Source of the DNA: Malachius bipustulatus
Taxonomy: Eukaryota > Arthropoda > Insecta > Coleoptera > Melyridae
NCBI GenBank assembly: GCA_910589415.1
Contig: OU342633.1
Location: 53,562,404-53,626,403 of the forward strand
Reading direction: 5' to 3'
DNA: 64,000 nt
Shown: piece by piece, positions 22,008 to 36,791 of the stretch
Layout of the letters: every line of letters begins with the position of its first letter
How positions within the stretch are numbered: position 1 is the first letter of the stretch
The notes under the pieces: generated by a model
What the model saw: the letters and a program-made list of their open reading frames with translations, nothing else
Databases searched by the model: none
What the model was told of the DNA's origin: nothing
Translations under genes and position numbers: made by a program

Positions 22008-25000
22008 CTAAAAGAAAAACCCTACCGGTGAAACTGGGAATCAGTACACTATCTACCTTCTTCCGTCAGGAATTGACTTTATCATTATAAAAAATTATAC
22101 CAAAAAAACAAAATGTGATCAAAAAGCATTTAATAAATGTTTACTGATGGAAAATACAACGTGTTGTTATAACACACCTTCTTAAGTTCTTAAGAGTCGG
22201 GGTGATTTATTCTTAGGTGATTTTACTTGGGTGATAATAAAGCCTGCAGCATCCATGGAGATAAGTTACCTTTCTAGCATCTCTGATTTTACAAAGATCT
22301 CTAAAAAATTTGCTTTGCCAATCATAACTAAGAGTTTATAAAGTTGATTACAAATATTTTTTTTATCTTGAACTAATATAAATATCTCATTACCTAAGTC
22401 AAGAGAAGCTAGTAAAAAAATCTTCATAAAATGATTTGATGTTAAATTTTATTACAATTTAGCTTATAATTGCAGGAATAATTTGTCTAGCAACTTATTC
22501 TAAACATTAGACCAAGTATTATAAGCCGTGTGTTTACACAATCTGTGGGTAGGTACATATTGGCACAAATTAATTAAACGCTCTATGCCATAGTTATAGA
22601 ATAACTCTCGCTTAATTCGTTTAAATGCATTAGACCGCCATATGTATGAAAATTACCGTTGAAGTGTTGAAGTCTTATAAAAAGTAGGTATAATTTTTAA
22701 TAGCATGTAAAACTTGTCATAACTTCCTGTTATCTAAATTTATAACAAGTTTATCTACTTGATCACATTTTGCTAACAACTGCGAAACAGATTACTGAAA
22801 ATCTACCTAATGCCGTCTTTCTAAATAACAATTATTATTTAATAACGTTGCACAGGCATGGCAGGCTAGCTGGTCGACTAACTGTTTTGGTATTAGAAAA
22901 TAAAAAATATTATAAATTTACCAATTTATATACAAAAACTATTAAAGTTTAATTTACGCCATCTGATTACAATATAACAAATTGTTAAGCTGTTTTTCAT
23001 TTGATAAATATTTATGTAGAAAAAATTATCAGGACCAGTAATAATTATTTAACCCTTGAAAAATTAAGAAAACCTGAAAACTTCGTACACTGTGTCCATG
23101 ATAAGAATTAACAACATCTCGGAAATTGTGGGAGATACAGGGTCGGTTAGATAGGGAAAAAGGTTGGCAACCAGAAGGACAATTCAATGGGAAAAAAAGA
23201 TTTTAAAAATTATTTTTAATTTTCGAATTATTTTGAAAAAAAAATAATAAAATTTTCAATTTTTTGTTTTTCTAATTTATTGAGGTTATTATTGAAGATT
23301 AGTAAAAACTGAAACCACATCTTTATTCCAGTTATTAACCAGCTTTATGTTTGCGATGTCAGTTTTTTTAATGTTTTCTGGGTTTCACCCTCTATTTTTT
23401 TTTGGGTCACATGAATTTGAAGTTTTTTTTTGAACTTTTGTTCCAAAATTTGTAACTATGTCCAATTTTTAGCCTAAAACTCAGAAAGGAAGCGTTTTTT
23501 CGAAGTCCATTCTATACAGAATTAAAGTAGAAACGACACTCTTACATTTCTTGTTAATATACTGTTTTTTGGAAGACTAGCCATTTCGCTGCTAAGAATG
23601 CTCAAAAAAGGAACATTTTCCCATATCTAGTGAAATTCACCGTTTTCGCGGCAATCGCCCTTTGTCGCGAGATTTGCCTGTGTAAATAAACAAGAACAAA
23701 ATATATAACTTGATCTTGACAGCAGCAATTCTTCCTGAAACCTGGAAAGAGTAACCTTCCTCCAACCACCTACTCCAAAAAGCATTGCCATTGCAGCACA
23801 GAGGAGAGATTCCTGGTCAACGTGTACGGATACACAGGAAGAACTGAAGCGTCGATAAACCGACTGAGGTGCATTAATTATAAGAAGGAAACTTTCAAGA
23901 CCTCATCAAAAATACATCAACTGAGCTGCAGCCACACATCACAGTTTTACGGTGTATCACGAGGTGCATCAATGACTGGGGAATGAGAAAAATATCGAAG
24001 ATTGGGGTAGGAAATGAGGAACAAATGAACTGGAACCAATCACCTCTCTACAAGCCCTCTGATTTTTCGAAACTGCTGCGTCCGGTCTCATGCAGATGCG
24101 CCAAGGCCTGCGCAAAAAATCTAGCTGCAGAAAAACAGGCCTCGATTGAATCAATCTGTGCATCAACTACTGTGCAACAATATGACAATCGAGATGGATC
24201 TCACAAATACCATTGAGGACATCGAAGTATAGGGCAAACTGGGCTTAATCTTGAAATATGTGGACAAGTAGGATTAAGGTATGTAACATTATCCTTTCCC
24301 AAAAAACGACACTCACACGCTTGGAGAATACATGTACCTGTCTGAAGTAACTAATATGAAAGTACAAGCTGACCCATAGCTTCTGTTCTTTACAGACCCC
24401 CTCATCACCTGAAAAAAGTCTATCACCTAGTCTATCAATAAATCCATAAAATAATGTCTTCTACTGTTTGTTCACAGTACATAACTACTGTGATTGTAAT
24501 AATTGCATTTTATTCGGTTGTCTCCATTTTTTCAATTACTTTCCCTATATTCATTATTCACGCAAGGTGTACTGCTGGGTCAGGTAACACGGTTTTTTTT
24601 GCCGCGCTCTAGCAGCGGAACGTTTAGTCTTCTCAAAAACATATTATGAGAAACGTGAGAAATTTTGTCTACTTTGATTTTGTATAAATTGGGCTTGTCG
24701 AAAAAACACTTTCTCTCTGAGATATAGGCCAAAAAGCGATAAAGTGACAAAATTTGGGCAAAATGTGCCAAAGAAACAAATATCCGGGAAAAATTTTTAC
24801 CTGTAAACTTCAAATTCTTGTTTAGCGACCTAAAAAATCTACAAGGTGATAAATTAAACACTACTTATATCAAAACTTTCCTCTGAGAATCGTAATATAT
24901 GCCTATATGTGACAACTAACTTGATCGATAGAAAGTTACAACGGAGTAAACGTAAGGCTCAAAATCTCCGTATTTGACATGATGATGAAAGGACAAGATA

Positions 25001-25682
25001 GCGAGTCTATAAAATGAAGTGAGAGGTAAGCTGCAGGTCTGGTAGTAAATGTTGCTAAAGGACGAGAAAGAGGGTAATTCCAGGCCGGCGAAAAGATTCA
25101 TTCGAGGTGAGATCGTCGAACAAAATAAGCTCTAGAATTGAAACTAATACGCTTAAATAACAATCTCCCATGGTTTATTGAATTAAATAAATTTTTTATC
25201 TTCAATATTGATCAGTTGCATTTCAATGGTTGGTGTTGCCCCGAACTTACCAGTTTGTTTACTCTTCCCTCAGTACCTATACATATGATCAATTCCAAGC
25301 TTTCAAATTTTTCCATTTTACAGAGGCAAAGTTTTCTTTTTTCAATAAAGGTAAAGGTTTTTAATGATAGGAATGCTATTATTGCGAGCTTCATCTTTCA
25401 ATGAGTAGCTCACTCAATAAGTGAAATAGATTTGAACTTTTTCCAATTATTTTTATCTATGTTTAGATAGCTGTTAATCGTAGTGTATAGTTTATGTACA
25501 TAATTTGATGGTGATTCGCCTTTATTCCCTTTAAATGTGATTTTGGGGTCGTTTATCCTACTTATATCTAGTTAATTGCTATTCCTAAGAGAAACTATAA
25601 ATGAATCAAATAGGTACATTTGTGGCCAAAACAGTCGAGACCAGCTAGTTAGTCATACGTGAAAAGCCGTAAGGACAAGCAC
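22008..25682 (-). other. kn intron between exons F and G (3.7 kb)
   Basis: Donor GTGCTT after exon F (a weak donor) and a strong pyrimidine-rich acceptor before exon G. It contains AT-rich DNA, a possible element end (ACAGGGTC near 23,138), a decayed Cys-containing coding-like region at 23,700-24,240, and an open-frame stretch on the minus strand at 24,580-24,861 that has no recognised domain. Confidence 0.85.
23700..24240 (+). pseudogene. Decayed transposon-like coding region, Cys-rich end
   Basis: Frames on the plus strand shift repeatedly but keep coding-like composition. One frame (23,983-24,216) reads SCRCAKACAKN. The adjacent frame immediately continues CRKTGLD, which together resemble the C.C...C...C.CRK.GL cysteine pattern seen at the end of some insect transposon-associated proteins. 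The last aspartate-rich part could not be placed. Stops are numerous. The family is not firmly identified. Confidence 0.35.
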
Positions 25683-25872
25683 CTTCAGTCCACTGACCGT
25701 TTCCGTTGTCCTGAACACTGACAGCCAGTTGTCCTGCGTAGGCATTAAACGTCGACGCCATTCCGTTGTTACCCATCGTCGGCGACCTTGGACCTGACAA
25801 GGACAACTGATTGTTCCTTGGCATCGTATATAGGGCTTCGGCTAAGTCCGCAGCCCTTTTCAGGATTATTTC
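25683..25872 (-). CDS. kn: kn exon F: HLH second helix and linker
   Basis: An acceptor AAATAG and a donor GTGCTT bound 63 codons plus one base. The exon opens [19 protein letters not shown], the second helix of the COE helix-loop-helix dimerisation region. It continues into a Ser/Gly/Asn linker with [14 protein letters not shown], a segment conserved in insect Knot. Only one [13 protein letters not shown] helix is present. Vertebrate EBFs carry a duplicated helix 2, so the invertebrate form is confirmed. The donor is non-consensus after the GT, but the frame into exon G (phase 1) supports it. Confidence 0.96.
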
Positions 25873-26243
25873 CTATTTCAAAAACAACTCCATTAATTCA
25901 TCAGTCATAACAAAATTATCAGTCACAACAAAAATAATGTTGATCGCATGCAATAATCCAATTTGCATGCATTATTTGAAGGATCAAATTAAGAATCTTT
26001 GCTGAGGCTTATATTATTTTAATTTTCATAATCGTTACAATTTAGATAATTAGACTCCTCAACTATTGAAAAATAGCGCAAGTGCTCATAAAATGCCCAA
26101 TTTATGTGCACTGTAAACATCTGCTTAATCGAATTGAAAAATTCATATTTAATTAATAAAACAATAAATAGGTTTATATAACACATATAAACTAAATCTA
26201 GGAAAGTACCTCTACCTACATCTAAGTATAAAGTAAAATTTAC
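25873..26243 (-). other. kn intron between exons E and F (371 bp)
   Basis: Donor GTAAAT, acceptor AAATAG. Phase 0, splitting helix 1 from helix 2 of the HLH region. AT-rich, nothing else recognised. Confidence 0.9.
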
Positions 26244-26332
26244 CTTAGGCAATTTTTCAGGATCACCAGGATGTCTAGGTATAAGCTTCTGTAATCTCTG
26301 AAAGCCGTAGTCTATCGTAGGCTCATTTAAAG
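26244..26332 (-). CDS. kn: kn exon E: HLH first helix
   Basis: Acceptor TTTTGTAG, donor GTAAAT. The first two bases complete a Ser codon, then 29 codons read [20 protein letters not shown] to the end PEKLPK. This is the first helix of the HLH region, immediately after the IPT domain, and it is almost invariant in the COE family. The phases into exons D and F match. The neighbouring intron to exon D is only 81 bp. Confidence 0.97.
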
Positions 26333-26381
26333 CTACAAAAAAGGGAGAATGTATTACCCGCATGGGATATAGGTAAAGTTA

Positions 26382-29578
<3,197 letters not shown>

Positions 29579-29696
29579 CTTCTGTAGGGTCTAGACGTTT
29601 CGCTCTACGTCCATGTTTGGAATTATTATGTACAAACATGTTATCGCTGATGGCCAGCAGAGGTCCGTCCACTGCCACTTGGGTTGCTATTACGAC
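29579..29696 (-). CDS. kn: kn exon B: end of the COE DNA-binding domain
   Basis: Acceptor TTACTTTCAG, donor GTAAAC. It holds 39 codons plus one base of a Gly codon: [20 protein letters not shown], then [34 protein letters not shown] is a hallmark of COE proteins, at the C-terminal end of the DNA-binding domain. Two features, [12 protein letters not shown] instead of the more common STT.SVDGH.L, and AKR for ARR, show it is a distinct insect sequence and not contamination. Phase 0 with exon A, phase 1 with exon C. Confidence 0.97.
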
Positions 29697-30129
29697 CTGA
29701 AAGTAACAAAAAAATGTTATTGAATTAATATCGTTTGAAAAATGTAAAAATAAATTATACAAAATTAAAAAAAAAACTTTATATTATCATAGCTTCAAAA
29801 AAAAACTCCCGTGAAGAATAATTTCAGATAAACATCCAGAGCATATAATAATAATAATAATAATTTAAAATCACTCATATTACTGTTAAAAAAAGATCAG
29901 TTTTCAGTTACTTAATAAAGTATCAGGTACATATTTTAAATCGTTCAAATATACCTATAACGCCCTTATCTACATTATAGCTGCTCCACTTGAGTAAGCA
30001 AGCACGCTTCAAATATACCTACACTTCGAAAACAAAGAATTTGCACTTAGTTTCAAAACAATTGGAAATAATAAACATGCCTTTGTACCAGGCCTAGTTA
30101 CCTGCTACTCCTGTAACCCATTTGCATGT

Positions 30130-30420
30130 CTTTGATTCATTCATTAAGCCCGTCGCGGTGCAAGTGCAGCCATTTTGAGTCGCGGCGGCGGCTTCGGTGC
30201 ATCGCAAGACAGACTCCTCCCTCGGGAGCGGGTCCCCAGGGAACGAAAGGCCCCACACGCGTTCCCATGGGAACCGGGGGCTGATGACGGGGAAGCGGCC
30301 AGTAGGCGGCGTTCGATAAGTCAGTGGGAGCATTGTCACGGACAGTGTTGCCGACTAGTGGGAGAAGTACGGGCGACCGGGGGGGTGGCTCTCGAGAACG
30401 GGAGGGTTGTATGGGCATTT
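30130..30420. other. CpG-rich patch in the kn intron
   Basis: About 290 bp strikingly richer in G, C and CG dinucleotides than anything around it, with GAGTCGCGGCGGCGGC and GGTCCCCAGGGAACG. Open frames exist on both strands only because stop codons are rare in GC-rich DNA; none has a recognised domain. It could be an intragenic promoter or enhancer, or a foreign or repeat fragment. No TATA or initiator was identified with confidence. Confidence 0.45.
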
Positions 30421-31304
30421 TTGTATTTTTTTAAATTTGCATGTGGAAATAAGTGAAGAGCGGAGAACGGGAAGTGCATCCGAGAAAATTAATCATAAAA
30501 GCTGGTTCACTTTTTGAAATGACGACACGTTTACAAAAAGTCTTAAATTTTTTGTTGCATATTTATTTTTGTTTTTTTTAAGGTTTTTTGTAGGCGTATA
30601 TAGTATATACTATATACAGAGTGTGGCCCATTTAAAAATAGAACACCTCTTCAAAAAATTGTTATTTATATAAGTACCTACCTAATAGGTATCTATGATT
30701 CGATTTGAATGTTCTTTTTTCAAAATAAAGAAGACAAAAAGCTTACATGAGAACAAGGCAATACATTTCAATGCATTTCATTTTCAGCCTATTAAAATCG
30801 TGGCCTACTGTGATAATTTTTTGGAGTAGAAAATAAAGAAAAAGGGCTAGGAATTAAGAAATATTCATATAGGTACCTATATTTCTATGCCATTGTCTTC
30901 AGCATCTTTTAAAGCAGGTTTATAATTTTCTTTGAAAAATGGTAACAGATTTTTTACAATAATAATTATATATTACCTTTTTACTTGGAGAATTTCATTA
31001 TTTTTTTTTATTTTTTTTTAAATCAAAATACCTACTTCATAAAATTCATTTGGAGAAATTTCGACATTAAAAAAGAAACGTACCTAGGTATCTAAGCTTT
31101 AGGACTTGAGCTTAGTGAAGTGGTGAATTTTTGTGCACACTAAGTTGTGAACCCCATAAGTGTGAATTTTTATAAAATGCAAAACGGGATGATTCGTTAG
31201 TCCACGATTTGTCTATAGTTGTCCAATCGAATTTTATGCTTGTACAACCTTTAAAAAAAAGTTACAGCAAAATAAAAATAAAATTATATCAACAATCACC
31301 ATTA

Positions 31305-32059
31305 GTTAGGGCCGCGGTGACAAAAGTGCCTTGCAACTCCCAAACGGATGAGAAGCACGGTTTTGTATAGTTCGAGTGTCGTTCTCGAAATCCGTGTTGT
31401 CGAGTAGGGGTCTGGCGTTCGGCGTTGGGCGGCTATAGTATTTTTTCCGAATTTTGCCCAGCGGTTCCAAAAATTATTTCCCAAACGGATGAAAATTACT
31501 GGAGGGCACCTACGCAAACCCCCAATTACCGGAAAAATATTTTCATCCGATTTGATATTTGCAAAGAGCTCTTCCAGAAGCTCTAAAAAAAATGGAAAAA
31601 AGGGGGGGGGGGGAAATTTCCTCATTTGAACTTGAAATTTGGCAGGGAGATATAGTTCGTGTCTGAGAATATGTAAAAAAAATTTTTTTGCTCTATGTAT
31701 CGCGATCGCTTTGTAACAATTTTCCAAAATTTAAATGAGCCAAATTTAATAAAGTAATTCCAAATTGAGTCTGGGTCAATTTAATTGTACTGTAGGCTAC
31801 GGCAAGGATCAAATCGGATGAAAATATTTTTCCGGTAATTGGGGGTTTGCGTAGATGCCCTCCAGTAATTTTCATCCGTTTGGGAAATAATTTTTGGAAC
31901 CGCTGGGCAAAATTCGGAAAAAATACTATAGCCGCCCAACGCCGAACGCCAGACCCCTACTCGACAACACGGATTTCGAGGACGACACTCGAACTATACA
32001 AAACCGTGCTTCTCATCCGTTTGGGAGTTGCAAGGCACTTTTGTCACCGCGGCCCTAAC
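31305..32059. mobile_element. Recent long-inverted-repeat element, 755 bp
   Basis: Arms of 252 bp (31,305-31,556 and 31,808-32,059) are reverse complements with only about two differences noticed. The ends are GTTAGGGCCGCGGTGAC and its complement, flanked by TA on both sides (31,303-31,304 and 32,060-32,061), as for Tc1/mariner-type integration. The middle 251 bp is AT-rich and includes a run of nine or more G. No transposase is encoded; the apparent open frames are translations of the arms. The near identity of the arms argues for recent insertion or gene conversion. Confidence 0.93.
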
Positions 32060-33480
32060 TACATGAACATAGGTAATATTTTTAATTTTCAAAAAGGATA
32101 CCTTTTTCCACGATTTTTCCACGTTTCCTAAAAATAACGAAGCGAAGTACATAACTCAAAAAATCTCAATTTTATATACTTATGTCTTCTATACCTAACA
32201 TAAAATGAAGGGCTTTACAATCTCACGAAATGACGTATCTCGATTCCCCATAGTTTTCGTTATACAGGTGCAGGCGCCGACGTATCTCACTTTCAACTAA
32301 AATTCAAATCAATGCATGGAAAACTTTAAAAGGCCCTCCTGTAAAAATAGCAAAACTGAGTTACCTACGTCATTTTGGATATTGCACGCGATTTGTCAAT
32401 TTTTACGCTTATCCAAAATTTACCTGGTCCAACCTTTAAAAAAAAAGTTACGCCAAAAATAAAAACATGTGAATTTTTATTAAATTCTAACGTAATTCGT
32501 TTGTCTACGAATATCGTCCATAATTTTCATACGGATACGGATTCTCCACTGTTTCAACGTTTGTTTTGCCCCCTCGAAAATTTATTTTTCCACCCCATAA
32601 TAGAAAAGTTACAAACACATTATAGAAAACAATCAGGTAAGTATTTCTATTAACCAAAAACGATTTTGGTTGGACAAACGTGGAAAAACGGTGGACAAAT
32701 TTTATAAAAATTCGCAATTTGGTGCTGTTGACAATTTTTTATTTTATTTAGTCATAACAGTTCTTTGCAGAGGAGATGAACGAAAATTTTAGGTGGACAA
32801 ACGTGGACAAACGTAGGCAAATCGTGGACATACGAATGCCGTTTATTAAATTTGATAAAAGTTCACATTTAGAGGTACCAACTTCACTAAGCTCACCAGG
32901 GTTTTGCGTACAAAGAATGTTTCCGTTTTTATTGAATTAAAATTAAATTTACGTCAATTAGATATACCTATAAGGTAAGTAAATAGAAATTTTTTATAGA
33001 TATATTTTCTTTTTGTTTTTGTTTCCCTCAACGAAATAACCTCCGTGTGAATTAAATCTTGCAATATATAATATAAGATAAGAAAAATATTTTATTACAG
33101 CAGGATGGTGTGTCATAACAGGGGTCAGCGCGTGCTGTCCGTGATGGTGGAAAAAAATTGGTTCATTCCAACCTGATGCTGAATTATAAGTAAAAGAAAA
33201 CAGCTTTTATAAGTATGACAATGATGTCAGGACACTGTTCAAAAAATTAAGCAGAGTACATAATTTTATACCTTCTTCACTTCAGACGTAATTTGCATTT
33301 TTGACATTGATTGTATTAACTCTCCCTCACAGGGGCTCTATAATAACCGATTATCTCACTGCTGTATTCATCTCTCTATCTTTCTTTCTTTTCTCTTTCT
33401 CTATATTCGTTTGACTACCATCGGCTGCTAAATATAGCAGCAAGCAGCTGCAGAGGAGCCAAAGGCAAAATTTATCAAAA
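32060..33480. other. AT-rich intronic DNA
   Basis: No gene. GTGGACAAACGTGGACAAACG-like repeats of a GTGGACAAA word (about 32,690-32,830) are the only structure noticed. Confidence 0.45.
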
Positions 33481-34549
33481 ATTGTCATGACTAATAGTAA
33501 TATAGTACAAACCCTCATTCAAGGCTTGTATAAGGTATATCGTAAAATGGAATCACATCAGGGTAAATGCCTGATAATTTCAATTATTGTTCCATATGTA
33601 AATGAGAAGAGATGTTGCGTTCTGCTTTTCATTTTTTACTTCTTATTTACATTTAAATTCTCAATTTACGCGTTCAATCCTGTCCTCTTACGTGTACATT
33701 GAAAGTCACTTGGGGGGTTGTCTATTGACAACACCTGCAACTGGACCGGGAGGCGAAAAAGGAACAGCAAGAGAACATTCTGTCCTTCGCAGGAGGAGTA
33801 GCACGACTCGCAGAGAGATTCAAGATTCGACTCCCGTGTCGCGTATACCGCAATTTCGCACCTGCAATTTTAACTCATTCGCAGTCATAATCAGTATCGC
33901 ATGAATCCGCAAATACAATAATAGTCAATTCAAGCATCACGATATTGTCAAAAGAGTCAATTCGTTTCTGACTCAATTATTGAAGTACACGCATCCTTTT
34001 TTATTATCAGAAATTCCGATTTCATCTTAATCTTTTCATTACCTATATAACTCGCAATTACCTCATTACTTTTGTGGGTCATCCACGCACAAGGGGTAGT
34101 TAGCTAGACCGGTTTTCACGATTTTTTAGATATCGTAAACCCATATAGAAGGCGTTGCCTGATAAGATATCGCAAGCTCCGATGATATTATATAATATTA
34201 TGTAATGCCCACTTTTCCTTTTATATATTGAAACAGGAATCCTCGTTCTTATTTTTAGATAAAATATAATCGTTCCTCTCTAGTTCTGGTATAGTCTCTA
34301 TATAGTATTGTCGTCTAGAGTTCTCTAGCCAGCATGCATGAACTTTTTAATACCATACGATTGATTACTCTTTTTGTGCAGAATAAGACGCTGAAAACGG
34401 CTTTATTAACCTTTTAAAAATATTTTTTTAATAAACTATATGTCATGATAAAAATACTCGGAGATAATTCAAGAGCTTTCCGCTTTTCTCGCACCATAAA
34501 ACAAAAAATTTTCAGGTATTATTTTATACAAGCGATGTGAATTTTCCAT

Positions 34550-34870
34550 CTTCGAGTAGAGAGGATTTGGTCCAACTATGGGATAACTGAGAAGAATGGC
34601 GTATGAACGGTCTCGCTTAGATAGATCTATCCCTTGCAGCCGGGAGGGTATACGTCTCCTCTGCATCCCCTATATCCAATTTCGCCGGTAGCTGAAACTA
34701 CCTCGCCAAATGCCCATTCATATCGAAGTTTCAGGCGTCTTAAATATTGAATTTATGAAGCCATTAGTCGGCAATAGACGCGAGCCTTCCCTGCAGACGG
34801 CACCCTGGAATGAATTGTTGACGAGGTCCGGTAGGTCCGGGATCCTGTGTCGGATAGAGTAGAAAAGGAA
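34550..34870. other. Candidate regulatory block in the kn intron
   Basis: About 320 bp of mixed composition in AT-rich surroundings, with no domain-bearing frame. It includes GGTAGCTGAAACTACC (a short inverted pair) near 34,685 and GGTCCGGTAGGTCCGG (a direct repeat) near 34,826. The regulatory role is inferred. Confidence 0.2.
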
Positions 34871-35230
34871 AATGATGCCGCCTCTTTTCACTTGCTTTAT
34901 TTCTGAAGAGAATCATGTTCAAGTCTGTGATCGTGGATGATTGAAATTCGCCATTATTAAATTTAGGAGAGGTAACCTCTATAATAATAAGTAGAACAGT
35001 TATATAATCTTCTGAGGAAAAATTAAAATCTAAAAATGATTAGGTATGTTTAGTTTTTCCTTAATAATTTCTTTTAAGATTTCATAAAATAATCATTATT
35101 ACAGAACTGCCATTTTGAGGTTTCTATAGGTAGGTAAGTATATAATAAAAGCTCCAGTATTACGGGTTGAGCTTTAAAAAGAGTCCATAAAATAGAAGTT
35201 AAATTGAAAGTTTGTAAATATACGTAATTT

Positions 35231-35458
35231 CTAACTCATGTCTTGTTCCTGGTAGAACTGAATTGCGTCCATTAATTCGTTTACGTTTAGATTGTACATG
35301 GCTTGTTTTTTTTCACGCATTTTAAGCGTAACGATTAAGGAAGCGGCACCCTCGGGATTTCCAGCGGCCCCGTCGCTCCTGTAGGAGAGAAGCCGGCATG
35401 CAGTCGACTGCAACCATGGAACCACCAGCGGCTCGTCGAAAGTGTAAATTAACGCCAA
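35231..35458 (-). other. Coding-like open frame in the kn intron, unrecognised
   Basis: A 75-codon frame with a balanced residue composition, starting MALIYTFDEPLVVPWLQS and ending LMDAIQFYQEQDMS. It is preceded by no clear acceptor and has no known domain. A possible alternative reading is conserved regulatory DNA with a chance frame (the plus strand holds CCTCGGGATTTCCAGCGG). It lies in the same orientation as kn but cannot be fitted between exons A and B without a splice signal I can see. Confidence 0.2.
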
Positions 35459-35671
35459 ACGACAAAAATGTAATAATTATGATCTTTATAATAGTTTTTC
35501 GTATATTTTTTGATTAGCAGCAGTAGGTACTATAGTTTTTGGTTATTACAGGCGCTTTTCAGAGTCGTTCATATATCTATACAGGGTGATTTACGATGTG
35601 TTTTCAGTAGAAGACCTACTTATCTATGAAAGTAGGCAAATATGCAAAAAAAAAATTTTTCGTAGTAATCC

Positions 35672-35723
35672 TATACAGGGTGTTGACACTATTTTCCTTA
35701 AACATGTGTCAACACCCTGTATA
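35672..35723. repeat. Perfect 18-bp hairpin made of ACAGGGTG ends
   Basis: TATACAGGGTGTTGACAC at 35,672-35,689 is exactly complementary to GTGTCAACACCCTGTATA at 35,706-35,723, with a 16-nt loop. It looks like the two ends of a small element brought together by internal deletion. Confidence 0.85.
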
Positions 35724-35739
35724 AGAGTATAAAAATGTG

Positions 35740-36086
35740 TTACAGTCGTTTTCTTTTGGTTTTCGTCTTTTGTCAATTGGTTACCCAAATTTGTGAAATG
35801 CTTTTCCCATTTTATCAAACGTCAGTGTGATTTTTCAATTCAAATTCCTCTTTTGTCATATAAGATTCCCTTTGTATCAAATGCTTTTCCAATGTTTATG
35901 ATGCTGTCACACTGCACGTAAATAGGAAAAGCAAATGACATAAAGTGAAACTGATTTGACATAAAAGGAAACTGATTGATAAATCAATGACTATAATCAT
36001 CGATAGATAGAAAAATAAGGAAATCATTTGACATACTAAGAAAAGCAATTGACAAAAGAGGAAAATCAAAAGAAAAAGACTGTAGT
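35740..36086. mobile_element. Foldback element with internal CAATTGACAAAAGAGG-type repeats
   Basis: The left end (about 35,741-35,785: ACAGTCGTTTTCTTTTGG, then CTTTTGTCAATTGG) is complementary to the right end (about 36,043-36,086: CAATTGACAAAAGAGG, then CAAAAGAAAAAGACTGTAG). In between, variants of AAGC(A)AATTGACA and its complement recur. A shorter relative lies at 45,690-45,780. It abuts the older 36,085 element. Noncoding. Confidence 0.7.
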
Positions 36087-36791
36087 TAAGGACATATGGC
36101 GATAAAAATGACTTGTATTTCCCAAAAGGAAGAGAAGCAGGTTTTTGTATAGTTCGCACCCCCATCTAAAAATGCGTCTTGTTAAGTACGGGTCTAGCGC
36201 TTATTTTTGCCTTTTTGCCAAGATTTGCACAAGCGATTTCAAAAATTTCTACAATTTGAATAAAATTACTGTGAGGCATCTAGGCAACCCCCCCCCCCCA
36301 TTTGAGGAAAAAATATTTTCTTCCAATTTGCTCCTTGCCGTAACCTTTCAGTACAATTAAACGGACACAAATCCATTTAAACTTTGAAAAATTGATGAGC
36401 AAAATTTTTTTTATTATTATTCCCGGTCACGAACTTGATCCCCTGTCAATTTTAAACTTCGAGTTTGCATTTCTTATTTATTTTCATTTTTATTTAATTT
36501 TTTTGGAGCACTCGATACACTTCTACAGTCATCAGAAAATTAATGCGTGATTCTATAGTATTACCCAGAAAGTTGTTACCATGGAAACATATGAAATGGC
36601 AAGTCCAACAAAGTTTCAGACAATTATCGTATTACCAGCCAATCATATTATTAAAAATCTATTTTTATAAAGATCGATTGTTATTTCCCAATTTTGCAGA
36701 ACTTATACCGTGTCCGCCAGTTCGCGATCAGCCTGTATATAAAAACCTGATGCTTTTGAGAGATACAAGGCATTTTTGCCTCCTCTCTAAC
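36085..36791. mobile_element. Older relative of the 31,305 long-inverted-repeat element
   Basis: It starts GTTAAGGACATATGGCGAT after a TA. It then follows the 31,305 element: CCCAAAAGGAAGAGAAGC, TTTTTGTATAGTTCG, the run before CATCTAGGCAACC, and CCTTGCCGTAACCTTTCAGTACAATTAA. It ends near 36,791 with GGCATTTTTGCCTCCTCTCTAAC, comparable to the other element's last bases. Diverged throughout and carrying a C homopolymer near 36,286-36,299. Noncoding. Confidence 0.65.

Noticed and set aside
30094..30456. Several open frames of 81-93 codons in the CpG-rich patch.
   Set aside because: They overlap on both strands, lack domains and are explained by the scarcity of stop codons in GC-rich DNA.
31302..32131. 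Open frames of 94-141 codons with identical peptide segments on both strands.
   Set aside because: They are translations of the inverted arms of the 755-bp element, so the same peptide appears on both strands. No protein family is present.
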